The notes under the pieces were generated by a model, which worked only from the letters and a program-made list of their open reading frames with translations, was not told where the DNA came from and made no database searches. From Actinocatenispora comari (lineage in GTDB: Bacteria; Actinomycetota; Actinomycetes; Mycobacteriales; Micromonosporaceae), in the NCBI RefSeq assembly GCF_017312725.1, contig NZ_BOPO01000015.1, positions 1-58,615 of the forward strand: a DNA stretch of 58,615 nucleotides, written 5' to 3'. Below are positions 36,867 to 45,910 of this stretch, one piece after another; within the stretch, counting starts at the first letter, position 1, and the number at the start of each line of letters is the position of its first letter. Both the position numbers and the translations under genes were made by a program.

Positions 36867-39215
36867 TCAGTGGTGCCGGCTGCGCCGACGGCGCCGCTCG
36901 CCGCCATCGCGGGACTCGCCGGCCTTGTGCTCGCCGTCGCCGTCGCCCTCGCCGTCCTCCGCCGTCGCCGGGGCCGCCTCGTCGGCGGGCTCCGCCGCCT
37001 GCTCGGCCTGCTCCTCCTCCGGCTTGACCAGGTCGAGGTAGACCTTGCCGCGGTTGTCGACGTCGACGATCTCGACCTCGACCTTGTCCCCGACGTTCAG
37101 GTAGTCCTCGACCCGCTCGACGCGCTTGTTGCCGCCGAGCTTGGAGATGTGCAGCAGCCCGTCGCGGCCCGGTACCAGCGAGATGAACGCACCGAACGCG
37201 GCGGTCTTGACGACGGTACCGAGGAACCGGTCGCCCTTCTTCGGCAGCGTCGGGTTCGCGATCGCGTTGACCCGCTCCACCGCGGCGGCCGCGGACGGGC
37301 CGTCCGAGGCGCCGATGTAGATGGTGCCGTCGTCCTCGATGGACAGCTCGGCGCCGGTCTCGTCCTGGATCGCGTTGATGGTCTGGCCCTTCGGCCCGAT
37401 CACCATGCCGATCTTGTCGACCGGGACCTTCACCGTGGTCACCCGCGGCGCGTAGTCGCTCATCTCGGCCGGCTGCGCGATCGCCGCGCCCATGACCTCC
37501 AGGATCGTCGCGCGGGCCTCGCGGGCCTGCTGCAGCGCCTGCGCCAGCACCTCCGACGGGATCCCGTCGAGCTTGGTGTCCAGCTGCAGCGCGGTGACGA
37601 ACTCGCTGGTACCGGCGACCTTGAAGTCCATGTCGCCGAACGCGTCCTCGGCGCCGAGGATGTCGGTGATGGCCAGGTACTCTGTCTTGCCGTCGACGGT
37701 GTCGGACACCAGGCCCATCGCGATGCCGGCGACCGGCGCGGCGATCGGCACACCGGCCGACATCAGGCTCATGGTCGAGGCGCAGACCGAGCCCATCGAG
37801 GTCGAGCCGTTGGACCCGAGCGCCTCGGAGACCTGCCGGATCGCGTACGGGAAGTCCTCCCGCTTGGGCAGCACCGGCACCAGCGCCCGCTCGGCGAGCC
37901 GGCCGTGGCCGATCTCGCGCCGCTTCGGCGAGCCGACCCGGCCGGTCTCCCCGGTCGAGTACGGCGGGAAGTTGTAGTTGTGCATGTAGCGCTTGGACTT
38001 CTCCGGCGCCAGGGTGTCCAGGCTCTGCTCCATCCGCAGCATGTTCAGCGTGGTGACACCCATGATCTGGGTCTCGCCGCGCTCGAACAGCGCCGAACCG
38101 TGCACCCGCGGCAGGATGTGCGTCTCGGCGCTCAGCGGCCGGATGTCGCGCGGGCCGCGGCCGTCGATGCGGACCTGGTCGCGCAGGATGCGCTGCCGGA
38201 CGAGCTTCTTGGTGACCGCCTTGACCGCGGCACCGATCTCCTTCTCGCGGCCCTCGAAGCTGCCGCCGACCCGCTCGTAGGCGAGCTCCTTGACCCGGTC
38301 CAGCTCGCTCTCGCGCTCCTGCTTGGCACCGATCTTGAGCGCCTCGGCCAGCTCACCGGAGATCGCCTGCTCGACCGCGTCGTAGGCGTCCTGCTCGTAG
38401 TCGAGGAAGACCGGGAACTCGACGGTCGCCTTGCCGGCCGCGTCGGCCAGCCGCTGCTGGGCCCGGCACAGCTCGGCCAGGTGCGGCTTCGCCGCCTCCA
38501 GGCCCTGCGCGACGATCTCCTCGGTCGGCGCGACCGCGCCGCCGCGGACCAGATCGACGGTCGCCGGGGTGCCCTCGGCCTCGACCATCATCACCGCGAC
38601 GTCGCCGTCGTCGAGCAGCCGCCCGGCGATGACCATGTCGAAGGTGGCGCGCTCGCGCTCCTCCTGGGTCGGGAACGCGACCCACTGGCCGTCCACGTGC
38701 ACGACCCGGGTCGCGCCGATCGGGCCGGAGAACGGCAGCCCGGACAGCTGGGTGGACATCGAGGCCGCGTTGATCGCGACCACGTCGTACGCGTGCTGCG
38801 GGTCCAGCGCGAGCACCGTCTCGACGACCTGGACCTCGTTGCGCAGGCCCTTGACGAAGCTCGGCCGCAGCGGGCGGTCGATCAGCCGGCAGGTGAGGAT
38901 CGCGTCCTCGCTGGGCCGGCCCTCGCGGCGGAAGAACGAGCCGGGGATCCGGCCCACCGCGTACATCTTCTCCTCGACGTCGACCGTCAGCGGGAAGAAG
39001 TCGAACTGCTCCTTCGGGTGTTTGCCGGCGGTGGTGGCGGACAGCACGACGGTGTCGCCCAGCTGCGCCAGCGCCGAGCCGGCCGCCTGCTGCGCGAGCC
39101 GCCCGGTGGAGAACGTGATGGTACGGGTGCCGAAGTCACCGTTGTCGATCACGGCCTGGGCGGAGTGCGTGCCCAGGTTGACGACCTCGGGTTCGTACCC
39201 GGTGGTTTCTGTCAT
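36867..39215 (-). CDS. pnp: Polynucleotide phosphorylase / guanosine pentaphosphate synthetase I
   Basis: A 782-residue PNPase. It contains two RNase PH domains ([40 protein letters not shown]), a KH domain with [20 protein letters not shown], and an S1 domain with [20 protein letters not shown] and DGLLHISKL. An acidic tail ends in a run of arginines. It degrades RNA 3'-to-5' with phosphate and, in actinomycetes, was also described as GpsI. The ATG at 39215 follows AAGGAG. It lies downstream of rpsO across a leader with two hairpins, the arrangement in which RNase III or other endonucleases adjust PNPase levels. Confidence 0.96.
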   Translation of the reverse strand: MTETTGYEPEVVNLGTHSAQAVIDNGDFGTRTITFSTGRLAQQAAGSALAQLGDTVVLSATTAGKHPKEQFDFFPLTVDVEEKMYAVGRIPGSFFRREGRPSEDAILTCRLIDRPLRPSFVKGLRNEVQVVETVLALDPQHAYDVVAINAASMSTQLSGLPFSGPIGATRVVHVDGQWVAFPTQEERERATFDMVIAGRLLDDGDVAVMMVEAEGTPATVDLVRGGAVAPTEEIVAQGLEAAKPHLAELCRAQQRLADAAGKATVEFPVFLDYEQDAYDAVEQAISGELAEALKIGAKQERESELDRVKELAYERVGGSFEGREKEIGAAVKAVTKKLVRQRILRDQVRIDGRGPRDIRPLSAETHILPRVHGSALFERGETQIMGVTTLNMLRMEQSLDTLAPEKSKRYMHNYNFPPYSTGETGRVGSPKRREIGHGRLAERALVPVLPKREDFPYAIRQVSEALGSNGSTSMGSVCASTMSLMSAGVPIAAPVAGIAMGLVSDTVDGKTEYLAITDILGAEDAFGDMDFKVAGTSEFVTALQLDTKLDGIPSEVLAQALQQAREARATILEVMGAAIAQPAEMSDYAPRVTTVKVPVDKIGMVIGPKGQTINAIQDETGAELSIEDDGTIYIGASDGPSAAAAVERVNAIANPTLPKKGDRFLGTVVKTAAFGAFISLVPGRDGLLHISKLGGNKRVERVEDYLNVGDKVEVEIVDVDNRGKVYLDLVKPEEEQAEQAAEPADEAAPATAEDGEGDGDGEHKAGESRDGGERRRRRSRHH

Positions 39216-39317
39216 GGTGCGAATGCTCCTTGCATGTCGGTCTTCCCGACAGGCCGGTCTGCCACCAGACGACGTGCGGAGCCACTGCGCGTCCGGTCTT
39301 CGATCGAAGCACCCGGT

Positions 39318-39342
39318 CGTCGCCGTTTCGGATTCGGCGACG
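39318..39342 (-). promoter_or_regulatory. Hairpin in the pnp leader
   Basis: CGTCGCCG (39318-39325) pairs with CGGCGACG (39335-39342) around a 9 nt loop. Structures like this ahead of pnp are cleaved by RNase III in other bacteria, starting autoregulation; that role here is inferred. Confidence 0.5.
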
Positions 39343-39490
39343 CGCCGAGGGCCACTACCGAGGACCGGTGCGAAGCTCCCCGCCGGTCACGGTCGGCGGA
39401 TGCCTGCCGGGGATGCGGCGGCACTCTGCCGACCGCATCGGGTCCTTCGCGCCAGCCGGGCCGCAGGCAGCGGCGGCGGCACCAAGAACC

Positions 39491-39528
39491 GGGCGGGGAC
39501 GTCACCGGCGTCGGTGGCGTCCCCGCCC
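39491..39528 (-). terminator. Strong hairpin just after rpsO
   Basis: GGGCGGGGACG (39491-39501) pairs perfectly with CGTCCCCGCCC (39518-39528), and an inner CACCG/CGGTG stem continues it to a 4 nt loop. It starts six bases past the rpsO stop. Its position equals the known rpsO attenuating terminator between rpsO and pnp. The T-tract is weak (GGTTCTT). Confidence 0.8.
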
Positions 39529-39534
39529 GTCACG

Positions 39535-39804
39535 TCAACGCCGCAGGCCGAGCCGCTCGATGAGCGCCCGGTAGCGGTTGATGTCCTTGCGGGTCAGGTA
39601 CTTCAGCAGCTTGCGGCGACGGCCGACCAGCTGCAGCAGACCACGCCGGCTGTGGTGGTCGTGCTTGTGGGTCTTGAGGTGTTCGGTCAGATCCTGGATC
39701 CGCCGGGTCAGCAGCGCCACCTGCACCTCGGGCGAGCCGGTGTCGCCTTCCTCGGTGGCGTAGTCAGTGATGATCTGCTGACGGGTCTCGACGTCGAGCG
39801 CCAT
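39535..39804 (-). CDS. rpsO: 30S ribosomal protein S15
   Basis: Exactly the usual 89 residues, starting [20 protein letters not shown] and ending [14 protein letters not shown]. It contains the rRNA-binding loop [21 protein letters not shown]15 is a primary binder of 16S rRNA in the platform. AAGGGAG precedes the ATG at 39804. An in-frame extension upstream is not part of the family. The rpsO-pnp order is conserved. Confidence 0.97.
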   Translation of the reverse strand: MALDVETRQQIITDYATEEGDTGSPEVQVALLTRRIQDLTEHLKTHKHDHHSRRGLLQLVGRRRKLLKYLTRKDINRYRALIERLGLRR

Positions 39805-39987
39805 GTTCTCCCTTGTCGTTGTCGCCTTCGTGTGTCCGGCCGGGGCGAACGCTCGTCCGCGCCGCGAAACCGGCCCCGCACCCACGGCGCCGTGCAGGCA
39901 TGCGGGTCACCACCGCTGACACGGTGTGCGACCCAACGGTACCAGTCAGGCGACCCGGGCCCGCCGCAGGCCCCACCCGCGGCCAGC

Positions 39988-40932
39988 TCAGACCGATCGG
40001 GGCAGGCCGAGCACCCGGCGACACTCCCGCACGTCCGACTCGATCTGCGCCACCAGCAGCTCGACCTGGTCGAACCGGCGCATCGGCCGCAACCGGGCGA
40101 TGAAGTCCAGCTCCACCCGGTCGCCGTACAGATCACCGTCGAAGTCGAGCACGTACGCCTCGACCCGGCGGTCCTTGCCGGAGAACTGCGGGTTGGTACC
40201 GATGCTGATCGCCGCCGGCAGCCGGTCGGTCGCCCCGTCACGCATCAGCCAACCCGCGTACACCCCGTCCGCCGGCACCGCGGCCTTCGCCGGGGTGAGC
40301 AGGTTCGCGGTGGGGAAACCGAGCAGCCGGCCGCGCCGGTCGCCGCGCACCACCACCCCGCCGAGCCGGTGCGGGCGGCCGAGCGCCGCTGCGGCCGCGC
40401 CCACGTCGCCGGCGTCGATGCAGGACCGGATGTAGGTCGAGGAGAAGACCGTGTCGTCCTCGGCGACCAGCGGCGCACCCTCGACCGTGAAGCCGAACTT
40501 GCGGCCCAGCTCACCGAGCAGTGCCACGGTGCCGGCCGCCTTGTGGCCGAACCGGAAGTTCTCCCCCACCACGACGGCCTGCGCGTGCAGGTGCTCGACC
40601 AGCACGTCGTGCACGAACGTCTCCGGCGCCAGCTTGCTGAACTCGACGGTGAACGGCAGCAGGCAGAACACGTCCGCGCCGAGCCGCTCGATCAGTTCCG
40701 CCTTGCGTTCCGGGTCGGTCAGCACCGCCGGATGGCTGCCCGGTCGGACCACCTCGGACGGGTGCGGGTCGAAGCTGATCACCACGCTGGCCACGCCGAG
40801 TTTCTCGGCCAGCGCGACGGTGTGCTCGATGATCGCCTGATGGCCGCGGTGCACCCCGTCGAACACGCCGATGGTGACCACCGAGCGACCCCAGCCGTTC
40901 GGTGCCGCGTCCACCCCTCGCCAGCGCTGCAC
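39988..40932 (-). CDS. ribF: Bifunctional riboflavin kinase / FAD synthetase
   Basis: A 314-residue RibF. The N-terminal adenylyltransferase has SVVTIGVFDGVHRGHQAII (GxFDGxHxGH) and SSTYIRSCIDAGDV. The C-terminal flavokinase has RLLGFPTANLLTPAKAAVPA and GTNPQFSGKDRRVEAYVLDF. It converts riboflavin to FMN and then FAD. The GTG at 40932 is placed by a GGGGAGGG stretch. It is downstream of truB, as in most actinobacteria. Confidence 0.95.
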   Translation of the reverse strand: MQRWRGVDAAPNGWGRSVVTIGVFDGVHRGHQAIIEHTVALAEKLGVASVVISFDPHPSEVVRPGSHPAVLTDPERKAELIERLGADVFCLLPFTVEFSKLAPETFVHDVLVEHLHAQAVVVGENFRFGHKAAGTVALLGELGRKFGFTVEGAPLVAEDDTVFSSTYIRSCIDAGDVGAAAAALGRPHRLGGVVVRGDRRGRLLGFPTANLLTPAKAAVPADGVYAGWLMRDGATDRLPAAISIGTNPQFSGKDRRVEAYVLDFDGDLYGDRVELDFIARLRPMRRFDQVELLVAQIESDVRECRRVLGLPRSV

Positions 40933-41029
40933 GCCGCCCTCCCCTTCGTCGACGGTCGGCGTTACCGACCGGTATTCACCGTACTCAACGGCGGGCGCGG
41001 CGCATCGGGTGCGGCCCGCGCGCGGCGGG

Positions 41030-41917
41030 TCACCGCCCGGCGGTGGCCAGGACGATCTGCGGCCGGGCCCGGCCGTCCCGCTCCGCGGCGACCGCGAGCA
41101 GCGCCCCGTCCGGCCCGTACACCGCGTACGGGCCGGTGCGCCCCTCGGCGGGCAGCGAGCCGCCGTGGCCGAGGACCCGCGCCGCCTCGGCGTCGACCGT
41201 ACGGCCGGGCAGGATCCGGGCCGCCGCGGCGGCGGGCGACAGCGGTACCGGGTCGGCGCCGTCGAGCAGCGCGTCCAGGGTGACCGCCTCGGCCAGGGTG
41301 AAGTCGGCGACCCGGGTACGGCGCAGCGCGGTGAGGTGCCCGCCGACGCCCAGCCCGGCGCCGAGATCCCGGGCGATGGCGCGGACGTAGGTCCCGGACG
41401 AGCAGGCGACCCGCACGTCGACGTCGAGCAGCCCGCCGGGCTCGCGGCGCAGCGCGTCGACGTCCAGCCGATACACGGTGACCGGGCGGGGCGGCAGGGA
41501 CACCTCGGCGCCGTCGCGGACCCGCTTGTACGCCCGCTGTCCGTTGATCTTGATGGCGCTCACCGCACTGGGCACCTGCTGGATCGCGCCGGTCTGGGCG
41601 GCGAGCCCGGCCCGTACCTGCGCCTCGGTGACCGCGTCGGCGCTCGCGCCGCCGGTCGGCTCGCCCTCGGCGTCGTCGGTGACGGTGCTCACGCCGAGCC
41701 GGATCGTCGCGTGGTACTCCTTGTCCGCGCCGGTCAGGTAGGTCAGCAGCCGGGTGGCCCGGCCGACCGCGAGCACCAGCACGCCGGTCGCCATCGGGTC
41801 CAGCGTGCCGGCGTGCCCGACCCGCCGGGTACCGGCCAGCCGGCGCAGCCGTGCCACCACGTCGTGCGAGGTCATCCCCGCCGGTTTGTCCACCACCACG
41901 AACCCGGCCCTGTCCAC
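41030..41917 (-). CDS. truB: tRNA pseudouridine(55) synthase TruB
   Basis: A 295-residue pseudouridine synthase. The catalytic aspartate is D40 in RRVGHAGTLDPMATGVLVLA. KPAGMTSHDVVARL, LTGADKEYHATIRLGVST and CSSGTYVRAIARDLGAGL are further TruB blocks. A C-terminal PUA-like domain follows. It makes pseudouridine 55 in the T-loop of tRNAs. The GTG at 41917 is chosen because TAAGCT (41926-41931) lies eight bases upstream on its strand and homologues start here; the long open frame upstream has no support. It begins the truB-ribF unit. Confidence 0.94.
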   Translation of the reverse strand: MDRAGFVVVDKPAGMTSHDVVARLRRLAGTRRVGHAGTLDPMATGVLVLAVGRATRLLTYLTGADKEYHATIRLGVSTVTDDAEGEPTGGASADAVTEAQVRAGLAAQTGAIQQVPSAVSAIKINGQRAYKRVRDGAEVSLPPRPVTVYRLDVDALRREPGGLLDVDVRVACSSGTYVRAIARDLGAGLGVGGHLTALRRTRVADFTLAEAVTLDALLDGADPVPLSPAAAAARILPGRTVDAEAARVLGHGGSLPAEGRTGPYAVYGPDGALLAVAAERDGRARPQIVLATAGR

Positions 41918-42040
41918 GACCAGGCAGCTTAGAGGCTCGGTCCGGACCCCGCGGAAGCCGGCCGGCCGCGCCGTTTCGACGGTGCGGCACGTCACCCGCC
42001 GGACCGGGCCGCGCGCCGGAATATTCGCTGCTTTCCGGGC

Positions 42041-42099
42041 GATACTCCAAGTGAGGCCGTTGGCCTCGCGAAAGCCGAGAGCCCCGTCGAAGAAGGGGC
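42041..42099 (+). promoter_or_regulatory. Promoter-like box and two hairpins forming a leader for a small gene
   Basis: GATACT at 42041-42046 resembles a -10 box. Two hairpins follow: GAGGCC/GGCCTC with a 3 nt loop (42053-42067) and GCCCC/GGGGC with a 9 nt loop (42081-42099). The ribosome site GAGGAGGAA comes next. The leader would be about 70 nt. Confidence 0.5.
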
Positions 42100-42125
42100 C
42101 GGCCCGAGCATTCGAGGAGGAAGCC

Positions 42126-42254
42126 ATGGTGTTGACCGCATTGCTGGTGGAAGCCGTAGCAGCGGTGTTGGTGGCGGGTGCGTTGGCGATGTGGTCGCGG
42201 CGCCACTTCGCTCCCCGGACCGTCTCGGCCAGCCGGCACGACCACGAGCTCTGA
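42126..42254 (+). CDS. 42-residue single-pass membrane protein
   Basis: The ATG at 42126 is preceded by a near-perfect GAGGAGGAA at 42114-42122. It encodes VLTALLVEAVAAVLVAGALA as one membrane helix, then the basic MWSRRHFAPRTVS and the tail ASRHDHEL. Codon use matches the genome. I know no family for it. It stands between truB (divergent) and the MFS gene (convergent) with its own leader and a strong shared terminator. The role is unknown. Confidence 0.65.
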   Translation: MVLTALLVEAVAAVLVAGALAMWSRRHFAPRTVSASRHDHEL

Positions 42255-42315
42255 TCCACCGCCGGCGCCAGGTGCGCCGGTCCGCCGGGCCGCTCGGCCC
42301 GGCCTCGGCAACCGC

Positions 42316-42344
42316 GCGGCGCCCGACCTCCGGTCGGGCGCCGC
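42316..42344. terminator. Bidirectional terminator-like hairpin
   Basis: GCGGCGCCCGACC (42316-42328) pairs perfectly with GGTCGGGCGCCGC (42332-42344) around TCC. It lies between the convergent 42-residue protein gene and the MFS gene and can act for both. Confidence 0.75.
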
Positions 42345-42350
42345 GTCGCG

Positions 42351-43724
42351 TCAGCGGGGCAGCGGTTCGAGCTTCTGCCCGACCCCGCTCTCGTCGATCG
42401 CCGCCATCGGTACCCGGGCCGTCTCCGGGATCCGGATGATCGGCACCAGCGCGATCACCGCGGCGGCCATCAGGTAGTACGCCGGCCAGTCGTCGTTGCC
42501 GGTGGCGTGGATCAGCGCGGTGACCACGACCCCGGTGGTACCGCCGAACAGGGCGGTCGAGACGTTGTAGCCGATGGCGAACGAGCCGTACCGGACCCGG
42601 GTCGGGAACATCGCCGGGAACGTCGAGCCGATGACCGCGAGCATCAGCAGCAACAGCAGCGCCACGATCAGGAAGCCGACGAACAGCAGTACCGTGCTGC
42701 CGCTCTGCATCAGCTTCAGGCTCGGCCAGCTGAGCAGGATGAACCCGATCGCCGCGGTCAGCAGCAGCGGCTTGCGGCCGATCCGGTCGGACAGCGCGCC
42801 CAGCGGACCGATCAGCGCGATCTGGATCGCCTCGACCACGATGATGATCAGCACCGAGGTGGTGTCGCTGATCTTCAGCGTGTCGGTGAAGTAGCTGGGC
42901 ATCGTGGTCAGCAGCATGTAGTCGGCGACGTTGAGCAGGATGACGATGCCGACCAGGTTCAGGATCATCCGCCAGTTGCGGGCGAGGGTCTCCCGGATCG
43001 GCGCCTTCTCCGCCTTCTGCCCGGCCTGCTCCAGCCGTTGGAACTCCGGCGTGTCCTCCAGCTTGGTCCGCAGGTACAGCCCGACCAGGCCGAGCGGCAG
43101 CGCGATGAAGAACGGGATCCGCCACGCCCAGGCCTCGATCTGCGGCGTGGTGAAGCCCAGCGTCACGGCGAGCACCACGATGTTGCCGAGGATGTAGCCG
43201 GACAGCGTGCCGGCCTCCAGGAAGCTGCCGAAGAAGCCCCGGCGTTTGGTCGGCGCGTACTCGGAGATGAACGTCGCCGCCCCGCCGTACTCACCGCCGG
43301 TGGAGAAGCCCTGGATCAGCCGCAGCAGCAGGACCAGGATCGGCGCCGCGATGCCGATGCTGTACGCGCCCGAGTAAGTCGGCAGGCAGCCGACCAGGAA
43401 GGTGCAGCCGGACATCAGCAGGATCGTGATCGACAGCACCCGCTTGCGGCCGAGCTTGTCACCCAGCGGGCCGAAGAAGGCGCCGCCGAACGGGCGGACG
43501 ATGAACCCCACGGCGACCAGCGCGAGCGACTTGAGCACGGCGGTCCCGCCGCCACCGCCGGGAAAGAAGACGGTACCGATCGTCGCGGCGATGATGCCGG
43601 AGGTGAAGACGCCGTAGTCGTACCACTCGGTGGCGTTGCCCATCGCGGACGCCAGTACCGCCTTGCGGACCGTGCCCGGGTCCACCGGCGGCTTCGTAGC
43701 CTGCGCTTCGGCCATGTTCGTCAT
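42351..43724 (-). CDS. MFS transporter of the metabolite:H+ symporter (ProP-like) family
   Basis: A 457-residue twelve-helix transporter. Family marks are AVLASAMGNATEWYDYGVFT at the N-terminus, the motif-A loop GPLGDKLGRKRVL, RLIQGFSTGGEYGGAATFIS and EYAPTKRRGFFGSFLEAG, and a second DRIGRKP loop in the C-half. The GNATEWYDYG and GGEYGG blocks place it with proline/betaine, citrate and alpha-ketoglutarate proton symporters. The exact substrate cannot be read. ATGs at 43724 and 43715 both follow GAGGAGGT; the first is chosen. Confidence 0.88.
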   Translation of the reverse strand: MTNMAEAQATKPPVDPGTVRKAVLASAMGNATEWYDYGVFTSGIIAATIGTVFFPGGGGGTAVLKSLALVAVGFIVRPFGGAFFGPLGDKLGRKRVLSITILLMSGCTFLVGCLPTYSGAYSIGIAAPILVLLLRLIQGFSTGGEYGGAATFISEYAPTKRRGFFGSFLEAGTLSGYILGNIVVLAVTLGFTTPQIEAWAWRIPFFIALPLGLVGLYLRTKLEDTPEFQRLEQAGQKAEKAPIRETLARNWRMILNLVGIVILLNVADYMLLTTMPSYFTDTLKISDTTSVLIIIVVEAIQIALIGPLGALSDRIGRKPLLLTAAIGFILLSWPSLKLMQSGSTVLLFVGFLIVALLLLLMLAVIGSTFPAMFPTRVRYGSFAIGYNVSTALFGGTTGVVVTALIHATGNDDWPAYYLMAAAVIALVPIIRIPETARVPMAAIDESGVGQKLEPLPR

Positions 43725-43863
43725 CGACCTCCTCGTACCTGGTGCTGCCCAGGACCCGATGCCGCACCGGCCGGGTTTTCCGCTGCACTCGTCAAGGCAA
43801 TCAATATCCAGCCGGGAACGTAGGCAAACGCGGGTAATTGCCCAGCTACCCACCGCTGCCGGG

Positions 43864-43906
43864 CCGGCGCGGAGGGCGACCGGGACCGCATCGCCCTCCG
43901 CGCCGG
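43864..43906 (-). terminator. 16-bp-stem hairpin after the GH25 gene
   Basis: CCGGCGCGGAGGGCGA (43864-43879) pairs perfectly with TCGCCCTCCGCGCCGG (43891-43906) around an 11 nt loop. It starts 12 bases past the muramidase stop on the minus strand. There is no T-tract. Confidence 0.75.
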
Positions 43907-43917
43907 GCACACCCGGG

Positions 43918-44676
43918 TCAGGGCGTGTTGTTCGCCAGCGCGAGCAGCCGGTCGGCCGAGCCGTTGAACACGTCGGTGTCGACCGCACCCGAGATGCCGG
44001 ACACCGAGCCGTTGTCCGCGTACTGCCAGAACGTGTACGTGCCCCAGCCGGCCGGCACGCTCGGGCTGCTGACGCCCCAGTGCGCGACCCACATCGGGTT
44101 GGACGAGCCGAACGCGGTGCTGCCACCGGTGCAGCTGGACCACCAGGACGCGGTCGTGTACAGCACCGCGTCGCGCCCGGTATCCGCCTTGTAGGTGCTG
44201 GTGAAGTCCTTGATCCAGCTGACCATGGCGGACGCGGACAGCCCGTCGCAGCCGGAGACCTCCAGGTCCAGCGCGCCCGGCAGGGTGAGGTTGTCGGCCG
44301 ACCAGGCACCACCGTGTGCGGCGAAGTAGTTGGCCTGCGCGGCGCCGGAGGAGCTGCCGGGCCGGGCGAAGTGGTACGCGCCGCGGATCACGCCGGCGTT
44401 GTACGCGCCGGTGTAGTTCGCCGAGAACGCCGAATCGACGACCGACGTGCCCTCAGTCGCCTTGATGTAGGCGAACCGGATGCCGGACCCCTTCACCGAA
44501 CTCCAGTTGATGCTGCCCTGGTAGTGCGACACGTCGATGCCGGGCAGTCCGGCCGGCGCGGCCTGCGCGGGTGCCGCGCCGAGCAGCGCCGCGCTCGCGG
44601 CGACGAGCAGCCCGGCCGCGGTGGCCAGCGCCCGGAACCTGCGGGGAACACGTCTGACGACGGCAGGAACTTTCAT
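43918..44676 (-). CDS. Secreted GH25 muramidase (lysozyme)
   Basis: A 252-residue exported enzyme. A signal peptide (basic KVPAVVRRVPRRFR, hydrophobic ALATAAGLLVAASAALLG, likely cut after AQA at about residue 39) precedes a GH25 barrel with GIDVSHYQG (D48), RFAYIKATEGTSVVDSAFSA, GAYHFARPG and the catalytic LDLEV (D137, E139), ending near TFWQYADNGSVSGISGAVDT. It hydrolyses the MurNAc-GlcNAc bond of peptidoglycan outside the cell. The ATG at 44676 follows GGAGGG. The gene is transcribed alone. Confidence 0.93.
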   Translation of the reverse strand: MKVPAVVRRVPRRFRALATAAGLLVAASAALLGAAPAQAAPAGLPGIDVSHYQGSINWSSVKGSGIRFAYIKATEGTSVVDSAFSANYTGAYNAGVIRGAYHFARPGSSSGAAQANYFAAHGGAWSADNLTLPGALDLEVSGCDGLSASAMVSWIKDFTSTYKADTGRDAVLYTTASWWSSCTGGSTAFGSSNPMWVAHWGVSSPSVPAGWGTYTFWQYADNGSVSGISGAVDTDVFNGSADRLLALANNTP

Positions 44677-44898
44677 GAGCCCTCCATGTCGGGTAGCTAA
44701 CTGCCGCCCCATTAGAGCCCACTTTCCCCGCAAATGCCATATCTGAAGCAAATCCGTTGTAACGGATTCATCGCCCGAAGCGAAGACGGCCACTCCTCCG
44801 TTCGGTTCGCGCGGAGCGGCCGGACGGACGATCCGGTGCGGTGAACCCGATCGCGACAATCACCTGTCGCCGCCCGCACCGGAACGAAGAGAGCAGCC

Positions 44899-45807
44899 GT
44901 GTCCGAACCGAACGACTGGTGGAAGCGAGCGGAACGCCGGGTCGTACGCGCGAACCGGCGGCGCCGACTCGGCCGCGCCCTGCTCGCCCCGTTCCGGTTC
45001 GTGCTCGCGCCACGCTCCCCCGCCACCGTCGCCGTCACGGTGCTGCTCGCGGTCGCCGTGGTACTCGCCGGCGGCTACCTCTGGCGTCACCCGGACCGGC
45101 TCACCGACCGGTTCGCCGCCGACCACAGCTCCGCCCCGGCACCGGTCACCGACCCGTTCGTCGGCACTCCCGCGTACGACTACCCGTCCGGGGCCGCCGG
45201 CATCACGCTGCCGACCCCACACGCCGTCGGCGGGTACTCGGCGGCGACGGTACGCACGGCGCTGACCGCGGTGCGCACGGTCCTGGTCCGGGGCCATCTG
45301 GAGCGCCGGATGCTCGTCGACCACGACGACTCGGCCCTGCTCGCCGCCCTGGCTCGCGACTCACGGCGCCGTGGCCAGGAGCTGGTGCACGACGGCGTGT
45401 TCGGGCTCCGGGTCGCCGACGACGCCGAACTGACCGGGCAACAGCCGCGCGTCAAGGGCTCGTTGACGGTGTCCGTCACGCACCAGCGGACCACCACATA
45501 CCTCACCATCACCAGCAACGTCGTCTGGGCGTACGCCTTCCGGCACGCGAGCGATCCGGTGGTGGTCCACGACAAGCTGGTCTTCTGGTACGTCACCGGC
45601 GACCACCTCGCGGCGGAGAGCCGCGGCGTGTGGATCCGCGACTCCCAGGCGTACCTGTACGCGATGGACTGTGCCGCGTCCGACCACGGCCTGCTCAAAC
45701 CGGGACCGGACATCGATCCGTCCGCCAAGCCGGGTGGCGGAGCCGGCGACGGTACCGCGATGTACGACCCGAAGCACGCCTTGGCCGTGTCGAACGACTG
45801 CCGCTGA
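44899..45807 (+). CDS. Hypothetical single-pass membrane protein with a large outside domain
   Basis: A 302-residue protein. A basic, Trp-containing N-terminus (SEPNDWWKRAERRVVRANRR) precedes one membrane helix at about 43-62 (ATVAVTVLLAVAVVLAGGYL). An extracytoplasmic domain of about 240 residues follows (VRTALTAVRTVLVRGHLERR, TTTYLTITSNVVWAYAFRHA, VFWYVTGDHLAAESRGVWI) with two cysteines near the end. I do not recognise the family. The GTG follows AAGAGAG. It is divergent from the GH25 gene, and its stop codon lies in a 16 bp tandem repeat. A cell-envelope role is only a guess. Confidence 0.72.
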   Translation: MSEPNDWWKRAERRVVRANRRRRLGRALLAPFRFVLAPRSPATVAVTVLLAVAVVLAGGYLWRHPDRLTDRFAADHSSAPAPVTDPFVGTPAYDYPSGAAGITLPTPHAVGGYSAATVRTALTAVRTVLVRGHLERRMLVDHDDSALLAALARDSRRRGQELVHDGVFGLRVADDAELTGQQPRVKGSLTVSVTHQRTTTYLTITSNVVWAYAFRHASDPVVVHDKLVFWYVTGDHLAAESRGVWIRDSQAYLYAMDCAASDHGLLKPGPDIDPSAKPGGGAGDGTAMYDPKHALAVSNDCR

Positions 45808-45848
45808 CGGCCGCTGCCGCTGACGGCCGCTGCCGCTGACGGCCCCAG
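45801..45848. repeat. 16-bp tandem repeat spanning a stop codon
   Basis: CCGCTGACGGCCGCTG occurs at 45801 and 45817, with a third, partly changed copy at 45833. The TGA of the preceding gene (45805-45807) is inside the first copy, and the same TGA recurs 16 and 32 bases on. Confidence 0.85.
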
Positions 45849-45910
45849 CGAGGCGGCGCCGTCGGCCGGCGCCCGATGACCCCCCGCCGGTCGGCGCCCG
45901 GATGGCGCCC

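Larger units (their letters stand above)
39216..39534 (-). other. rpsO-pnp intergenic region (pnp leader)
   Basis: These 319 bases hold no gene. From the rpsO side they contain a strong rpsO terminator-like hairpin (39491-39528) and, nearer pnp, a second hairpin (39318-39342). Promoter elements for a separate pnp transcript are probable but not clear by eye. Confidence 0.6.

Noticed and set aside
42367-42380. GGTTCGAGC resembling a tRNA T-arm
   Set aside because: It encodes the C-terminus of the MFS transporter and has no cloverleaf around it.
44702-44898. A c-di-AMP (ydaO-type) riboswitch before the GH25 gene
   Set aside because: Such riboswitches often precede wall hydrolase genes in actinobacteria, but I could not find the conserved stems or loops in this gap.
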